From the NCBI RefSeq assembly GCF_029814935.1, contig NZ_CP104582.1, positions 2,790,001-2,854,000 on the forward strand: a stretch of DNA of 64,000 nt, in the 5' to 3' direction. The DNA is from Pseudomonas sp. GD03919 (lineage in GTDB: Bacteria > Pseudomonadota > Gammaproteobacteria > Pseudomonadales > Pseudomonadaceae). Both the position numbers and the translations under genes were made by a program. This document shows, piece after piece, positions 59,436-64,000 of the stretch. The notes beneath the pieces were generated by a model. That model did not search any database. It was not told the origin of the DNA and saw only the letters and a program-made list of their open reading frames with translations. Numbering within the stretch: position 1 is the first letter of the stretch; each line of letters starts with the position of its first letter.

Positions 59436-60004
59436 GGCAACTCCGCCAGTTGTCCATCGGCATCCAGGCGCAGGCGAAAACGCTGGGCATAGCCGACGTT
59501 GACCTGCAGCAGATCCTGCCGTGGCAGGCCGCGCGCACGCGCCAGCAGCAGGCGCATCACACCGCCATGCGTGATCAGCAGCAGGCGTTCACCCGCGTAG
59601 CGCTGCTGCAAGCGCTGCAGGGCAGCCAGAATGCGTGCTTCGAAGTGCAGCAGAGGCTCGCCATTGGGCGGCGTGAAGGCATAAGGATCGGCCCAGAAGC
59701 GGCCCAGCGCCTCGGCGTCGGTTTCCATCAGCGCGGCAGCGCTGCGCCCTTCCCAGTCACCGAAATGCAACTCCCGCACATCGGGCTCAAGGTGCAGCGG
59801 CAATGAATAGGCGGCAGCCAGCTCCTCGGCAAACCGAGCGCAACGCTGCAGCGGCGAGCTAATCAGGCGATCCCAGGGACCGGCATCCTGCATGGCGGCA
59901 CGCAACTGTGCCCAACCTTGCTCGGTCAGCGCATCATCCAGGCTGCCCCGCAGCCCACCACCCAGCTCGGTTTCACCGTGACGCAGCAAGTCCAGATACA
60001 ACAT
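59432..60004 (-). CDS. cobC: Alpha-ribazole-5'-phosphate phosphatase, histidine phosphatase family
   Basis: A 190-residue enzyme. The phosphohistidine motif is LDLLRHGETELGGGLRGSLD and the second catalytic block is LLITHGGVMRLLLARARGL; RELHFGDWEGRS holds the general acid. It removes phosphate from alpha-ribazole or cobalamin phosphate. The start [11 protein letters not shown] was chosen over an ATG 21 codons upstream; it overlaps the cobT stop by one base. Confidence 0.93.
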   Translation of the reverse strand: MLYLDLLRHGETELGGGLRGSLDDALTEQGWAQLRAAMQDAGPWDRLISSPLQRCARFAEELAAAYSLPLHLEPDVRELHFGDWEGRSAAALMETDAEALGRFWADPYAFTPPNGEPLLHFEARILAALQRLQQRYAGERLLLITHGGVMRLLLARARGLPRQDLLQVNVGYAQRFRLRLDADGQLAELP

Positions 60005-61059
60005 CAGCTTGACTCCTGCGCCACGGCAGCCTCGGCGAACGTCGCCATCTGCCCGTGCAGGGCACAAGCCAGGCGCAGCAAGGGTACGGCCAAGGCAGCC
60101 CCGCTGCCCTCGCCCAAACGCAAGCCAAGCTCCAGCAACGGTTCGGCCTGCAGCGTCTGCAGCACCCGCACATGACCGGGCTCGGCACCGTGATGGGCGA
60201 ACAGCAGCCAGTCGCGGCAGGCTGGATTGAGGCGCACCGCGAGCAAGGCGGCAACGCTGCAGATAAAGCCATCGACCAACACCGCCACCCCCTGCTGCGC
60301 GGCGGCCAGGTAGGCGCCGGTGAGCGCGGCGATCTCGAAGCCACCGAGGTGGATCAATGCCTGCAAGGGCCCGTCGATCTGCGCGCGGTGCAGGCTCAAC
60401 GCGGCATCGATCACCCGCGCCTTGTGCGCTACACCGGCGTCATCGAGACCGGTGCCGGGGCCGGCCAGCTCGCTCGCCGGGCAATCCAGCAGCCAGCAGG
60501 CCAACGCCGCCGCTGCCGTGGTGTTGCCAATGCCCATCTCACCGCCAACGAACAGATCACAACCAACGGCACGGGCGCGCTGGAGGCTGTCGCGGCCGGC
60601 CTCCAGGCAAACCATCGCCTGGGCCAGGGTCATCGCTGGATCGCGGGCGAAATTCTGCGTGCCGGCGCCGACCTGCAGGTGCCGCACGCCAGGCAGCGGC
60701 GGCAAGGGGTAGGCCGTACCCAGGTCGATCACCTCCAGCGCCGCATCGAGTTCGCGCGCGAGCACGCTGATGGCCGCACCGCCAGTGACGAAATTGGCCA
60801 GCATCTGCCCGGTCACCGCCTGCGGATAAGCGGAAATACCCTCGGCCACCACGCCATGATCACCGGCAAAGATGGCGATCCACAGATGCTCAAGCGTCGG
60901 TCGCTCACGCCCCTGCAGCGCCGCCAGATGAATGGCCAGCGCTTCCAGTCGCCCCAGCGCACCCGCCGGCTTGGTCAGTTGCTGCTGACGCGCTTCGGCC
61001 TTGATACGAGCCACATGATCGAGCGGCTGGCACGGCCCCTGCCACCACTGCAGACTCAT
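60004..61059 (-). CDS. cobT: Nicotinate-nucleotide-dimethylbenzimidazole phosphoribosyltransferase
   Basis: A 351-residue enzyme that makes alpha-ribazole phosphate from nicotinate mononucleotide and DMB (cobU in Pseudomonas naming). Conserved blocks are [60 protein letters not shown] and [19 protein letters not shown], the last with the catalytic Glu. Its start overlaps the cobU stop by four bases. Confidence 0.96.
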   Translation of the reverse strand: MSLQWWQGPCQPLDHVARIKAEARQQQLTKPAGALGRLEALAIHLAALQGRERPTLEHLWIAIFAGDHGVVAEGISAYPQAVTGQMLANFVTGGAAISVLARELDAALEVIDLGTAYPLPPLPGVRHLQVGAGTQNFARDPAMTLAQAMVCLEAGRDSLQRARAVGCDLFVGGEMGIGNTTAAAALACWLLDCPASELAGPGTGLDDAGVAHKARVIDAALSLHRAQIDGPLQALIHLGGFEIAALTGAYLAAAQQGVAVLVDGFICSVAALLAVRLNPACRDWLLFAHHGAEPGHVRVLQTLQAEPLLELGLRLGEGSGAALAVPLLRLACALHGQMATFAEAAVAQESS

Positions 61060-61577
61060 AACGCCTCCCCCTTGAGCACCATGGGCAACCCGGCGACGGT
61101 GAACAGCACGCGCTGGCTGCGCTCGGCCAGCGCCTGGTGCAGCCAGCCGGCCTCATCGACATAACGGCGGGTCAGCTCGCCCAGCGGCACCACGCCCAGC
61201 CCCGTTTCATTGCTGACCAGCAGGATGCGCCCGGGCAGTTTGCTCACGCAGTCAAGCAGCGCCTCGCGCTCGGCTGCCAGCCGAGCCGGATCGTCCTGCA
61301 GCAGCAGATTGGTCAGCCACAGGGTCAGGCAATCCACCAGCAGGCAACGCCCGGATGCCGCCTGTTCGCCCAGCACGCGGGCCAGTTGTAGCGGCTCCTC
61401 GACCAATGCCCAGTGCGCCGGACGCCGCGCACGATGCTGAGCGACGCGCGACTTCATCTCGCCATCGAGCGGCTGACTGGTGGCGATGTAAACGACGTCC
61501 AGCCCGGACTCGTCGGCCAGCCTCTCCGCCAGACGGCTCTTGCCGGATCGGGCACCACCGAGGATCAGTTCAAGCAT
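61056..61577 (-). CDS. cobU: Adenosylcobinamide kinase / guanylyltransferase
   Basis: A 173-residue bifunctional enzyme (cobP in Pseudomonas naming). The P-loop is [20 protein letters not shown], the guanylylated His is in [20 protein letters not shown] and [14 protein letters not shown] is the second conserved block. The start [13 protein letters not shown] was preferred to an ATG two codons upstream. It is separated from cobQ by 58 bases that contain a short palindromic repeat. Confidence 0.95.
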   Translation of the reverse strand: MLELILGGARSGKSRLAERLADESGLDVVYIATSQPLDGEMKSRVAQHRARRPAHWALVEEPLQLARVLGEQAASGRCLLVDCLTLWLTNLLLQDDPARLAAEREALLDCVSKLPGRILLVSNETGLGVVPLGELTRRYVDEAGWLHQALAERSQRVLFTVAGLPMVLKGEAL

Positions 61578-61587
61578 CTTCACTCCG

Positions 61588-61607
61588 TAGGGTGCGCTAT
61601 GCGCACC
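61588..61607. repeat. Short palindromic repeat, TAGGGTGCGC type (second copy)
   Basis: TAGGGTGCGCTATGCGCACC shares its arms with the copy at 9583-9602. It sits between cobQ and cobU, inside the operon, where it may affect message stability. Confidence 0.6.
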
Positions 61608-61635
61608 ATTTCAAAACCTGCGGGTGCCGCGCCCC

Positions 61636-63087
61636 CTACCCCAGGCCGCAAAGCGCCTTGAGTTTTTCGGTATCCAGGTGCAACTCCACCTGATCGGCCA
61701 GACGCTCGATATCGCGCTCGCGCAGCGCCTGGTAATCCACCGTCTGCACCGCCTGCAGCCCAGCCCAGCGCAGCAGGGCAGCGGCTGCCGAAGGCTGCTC
61801 GAACAGGCCGTGCAGATAAGTGCCGAGCACCTGGCCGTCGGCACTCAGGCCGCCGTCGCTGCGGCCGTCGTCAAGCTGCACGGCGCCATTGAGGCCCGGC
61901 CCGCGACTGACGCCAGCGTGAATCTCGTAACCGCTGACCTGCGCCTGCTCCAGGCACAGCTGGCCACGCACGTTGCGCAGCTGTTTCTCCGGTTCCAGCA
62001 GCGTCTCGAAATCCAGCAGGCCGAGACCCTCGCTGCTGCCGGCAGCGCCTTCCAGGCCGTGCGGGTCGTGAATCTGCCGACCGAGCATCTGCAAGCCACC
62101 ACAGATGCCCAAGACCTTGCCGCCGTAGCGCAGGTGACGGGCGATGGCGGCATCCCAGCCCTGTTCACGCAGTCGCGCGAGGTCGGCACGCACGCTCTTG
62201 GAGCCGGGCAGGATGATCAGGTCGGCCGGCGGGATGGCCTGGCCCGGCCCGACGAAGGTCAGTTGCACCTGCGGGTGCAGGCGCAACGGGTCGAAATCGG
62301 TGTGGTTGCTGATGCGCGGCAGCACCGGCACCACAACGCGCAGCGCCTGCGCGTCCTTGGCCTGCTGCCGGGTGTCGACGGCGTCTTCGGCTTCCAGATG
62401 AAAATCCATCAGGTACGGCAGCACGCCCAGCACCGGCTTGCCGGTGCGCTGCTGCAGCCAGTCCAGTCCCGGCTTGAGCAAGGCGATGTCGCCACGAAAG
62501 CGATTGATCACGAAGCCCCGAACGCGCGCCTGCTCGCTCGGACTGAGCAGTTCCAGGGTGCCGACCAGATGGGCGAATACACCGCCCCTGTCGATATCGG
62601 CGATCAGGATTACCGGGCAATCGACTGCCTCGGCAAAGCCCATGTTGGCGATGTCACCGGCACGCAGGTTGATCTCGGCCGGCGAGCCGGCGCCTTCGAC
62701 CAGTACCAGTTGATGGCTCTTGAGCAGACGAGCGTGGGACTCCAGAACCGCCGCCATCGCCACCGGCTTGTAACCGTGATAGGTCAGTGCCTGCATATTG
62801 CCGATGGCGCGACCATGGATGATCACCTGAGCCCCCATGTCGCTGTTGGGCTTGAGCAACACCGGGTTCATGTCGGTATGCGGCGCCAGCCCGGCCGCCT
62901 GTGCCTGCACCGCCTGCGCCCGGCCGATCTCGCCGCCATCGACGGTCACCGCCGAGTTGAGCGCCATGTTCTGCGGCTTGAACGGCGCCACGGAAACGCC
63001 CTGGCGCCGCGCCCAACGGCACAGTGCCGTGACCAGGGTGCTCTTGCCGGCATCGGAGGTGGTGCCCTGCACCATCAGGGTGGCCAT
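61636..63087 (-). CDS. cobQ: Cobyric acid synthase
   Basis: A 483-residue enzyme that amidates four side chains of adenosylcobyrinic diamide. The N-terminal ATPase domain shows [20 protein letters not shown] and [20 protein letters not shown]. The C-terminal class I amidotransferase shows the Cys in [18 protein letters not shown] and the His in [11 protein letters not shown]. The start overlaps the upstream aminotransferase stop in a TGATG junction; a 76-codon upstream extension of the frame is antisense-like and rejected. Confidence 0.96.
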   Translation of the reverse strand: MATLMVQGTTSDAGKSTLVTALCRWARRQGVSVAPFKPQNMALNSAVTVDGGEIGRAQAVQAQAAGLAPHTDMNPVLLKPNSDMGAQVIIHGRAIGNMQALTYHGYKPVAMAAVLESHARLLKSHQLVLVEGAGSPAEINLRAGDIANMGFAEAVDCPVILIADIDRGGVFAHLVGTLELLSPSEQARVRGFVINRFRGDIALLKPGLDWLQQRTGKPVLGVLPYLMDFHLEAEDAVDTRQQAKDAQALRVVVPVLPRISNHTDFDPLRLHPQVQLTFVGPGQAIPPADLIILPGSKSVRADLARLREQGWDAAIARHLRYGGKVLGICGGLQMLGRQIHDPHGLEGAAGSSEGLGLLDFETLLEPEKQLRNVRGQLCLEQAQVSGYEIHAGVSRGPGLNGAVQLDDGRSDGGLSADGQVLGTYLHGLFEQPSAAAALLRWAGLQAVQTVDYQALRERDIERLADQVELHLDTEKLKALCGLG

Positions 63088-64000
63088 CAGGACGTTACCT
63101 CGAGACTCGCCAATATGGGCGCGCATTCCAGCAGCCCCTGCTCCAGCCGCAACCAGCCCGCCTCGTCCGCCGGCAGGCCAAAGCGCAGGCTGTCCAACTC
63201 GGCGAACAGCCGCACCAAAATGCCGCGACGCGCCAACAGCTCGGCGCAGGGCACGGCGCGACGGCTGCAGCAGAACTGGAACAGCGCCGAGCCGCCGGTT
63301 ACCGGCATACCGCAATCACGCAGCAGCGCCGCCAGACGCTCACCATCGGCCAGCAGGCGCTCACGCTGGCGGCGTTGCCCTTCACGATCGAGCAGCAGAC
63401 TCAACGCTACGCTGCGCGCCGGACCACTGACAGCCCAGGGTCCGAGCAGCGCCTCCAGCTCATCCAGCAGTGCATGGGCGGCGAGCACGAAGCCCAGACG
63501 CAGGCCGGCCAGGCCGAAGAACTTGCCGAACGAACGCAACACGATGAGCCCTGGCATCTCGCTGTAGGCGGCCAGGCTGTGCTGCGGCGTGCAATCGATA
63601 AAGGCTTCGTCGACCACCAGCCAGCCGCCACGCTCGGCCAGCTCGTCACGCCAGTCGAGCAGGCGCGCCGGCTCGATCAGGCGACCAGTCGGGTTGTTCG
63701 GGTTGACCAGCAGCAGCACATCCAGCTGCGGCAACGCACGATGCACCGCCCCCTCGCTGAGCTTGGTCACGCAATGCCCCTCGCGACGCCAGGCTGCGGC
63801 GTGCTCGGCGTAAGTGGGCGCGAGAATGCCGACGCGGCTGTGTCCACGCAGGCGTGGCAATGCCTGAATCGCTGCTTGCGAACCGGCGACCGGCAGCAGG
63901 CTGGCAGCGCCGTAGTAGTCACGCGCCGCCTGTTCCAGGCCGTCGTCCGTTTCAGGCAGTCGTGTCCAGGCAGAGTGCGGTACAGCAGGCAGCTCCCAAC
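63087..64000 (-). CDS. cobD: Threonine-phosphate decarboxylase-like PLP enzyme (5' end outside window)
   Basis: About 303 codons are visible and the frame is open to the right edge. The product (cobC in Pseudomonas naming, CobD in Salmonella) makes aminopropanol phosphate for the cobalamin side chain. Motifs are [20 protein letters not shown] and the PLP lysine region [20 protein letters not shown]. Upstream residues [16 protein letters not shown] match the family. The missing start should be a short distance beyond the window. It is translationally coupled to cobQ. Confidence 0.92.
   Translation of the reverse strand, partial: WELPAVPHSAWTRLPETDDGLEQAARDYYGAASLLPVAGSQAAIQALPRLRGHSRVGILAPTYAEHAAAWRREGHCVTKLSEGAVHRALPQLDVLLLVNPNNPTGRLIEPARLLDWRDELAERGGWLVVDEAFIDCTPQHSLAAYSEMPGLIVLRSFGKFFGLAGLRLGFVLAAHALLDELEALLGPWAVSGPARSVALSLLLDREGQRRQRERLLADGERLAALLRDCGMPVTGGSALFQFCCSRRAVPCAELLARRGILVRLFAELDSLRFGLPADEAGWLRLEQGLLECAPILASLEVTS

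Noticed and set aside
61624..63567. 647-codon plus-strand open frame
   Set aside because: It is antisense to cobQ and part of the cobD-type gene, whose motifs are complete; histidine/glutamine-rich composition is typical of shadow frames.
58631..64000. Cobalamin riboswitch
   Set aside because: No B12-box-like region was found between the cob genes in the window; if present it would lie upstream of the operon beyond the right edge.

Overview
This is high-GC DNA (roughly 60-65% by eye) from a Pseudomonas chromosome. The gene content, protein sequences and local gene orders point to the P. mendocina / P. oleovorans / P. pseudoalcaligenes group. That placement is an inference from FimV-like, RecQ, AceK, CyaB, GltX, CysK, PtrB, Rnd, FadL and the cobalamin genes, and from the Nit1C cluster known in P. 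pseudoalcaligenes CECT 5344. I saw no rRNA, tRNA, CRISPR array, prophage or replication origin.

Layout. 1-7038: core genes, namely a FimV-family LysM protein (3' end outside the window), a MarR regulator, a diguanylate cyclase, recQ, a UPF0149 protein and YbaN. 7172-9477: a collapsed lap adhesin locus. lapG runs into the last 114 codons of a LapB-type exporter ATPase, followed by an intact LapC-type fusion protein, so the DNA that normally separates these genes is gone. 9627-10220: an IS200-type element inserted six codons before the end of a DTW-domain tRNA-modification gene. 10876-14751: an aer chemoreceptor gene with a one-base frameshift, an untracked 43-codon gene and aceK.

14874-22830 is the most interesting accessory region: a complete nitABCDEFGH (Nit1C) cluster. 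It holds a nitrilase, an unusual radical-SAM protein, a GNAT acetyltransferase, an AIR-synthase-like protein, two small conserved proteins and a flavin monooxygenase. A divergent sigma-54 activator, NitA, sits beside it. A well-matched -24/-12 promoter and three copies of a TACGA-N4-TCGTA palindrome lie between nitB and nitA and suggest how the operon is switched on.

23048-35887: an EamA transporter, a cysteine-cluster protein, tandem trkH potassium transporter genes, an AraC regulator, an Mpo1-like protein, adenylate cyclase cyaB, gltX, and a LysR regulator divergent from an emrAB-like efflux pair whose first gene may carry a frameshift at its start. 35945-45188: cysK, a MoxR ATPase with a VWA partner, then amidotransferase, HIT protein, oligopeptidase B, HNH protein and RNA methyltransferase genes. 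45204-58630: an M61-like peptidase, ycgN, a 2-hydroxyacid dehydrogenase, ycgL, rnd, an SMP-30-like protein, a spermidine-synthase-like protein, gdhA, a sulfurtransferase, fadL, a glutathione peroxidase, and a MarR/MFS pair with a translationally coupled 41-codon membrane peptide. 58704-64000: a tightly overlapping cobalamin nucleotide-loop operon (cobD-type aminotransferase, cobQ, cobU, cobT, cobC, cobS) running off the right edge.
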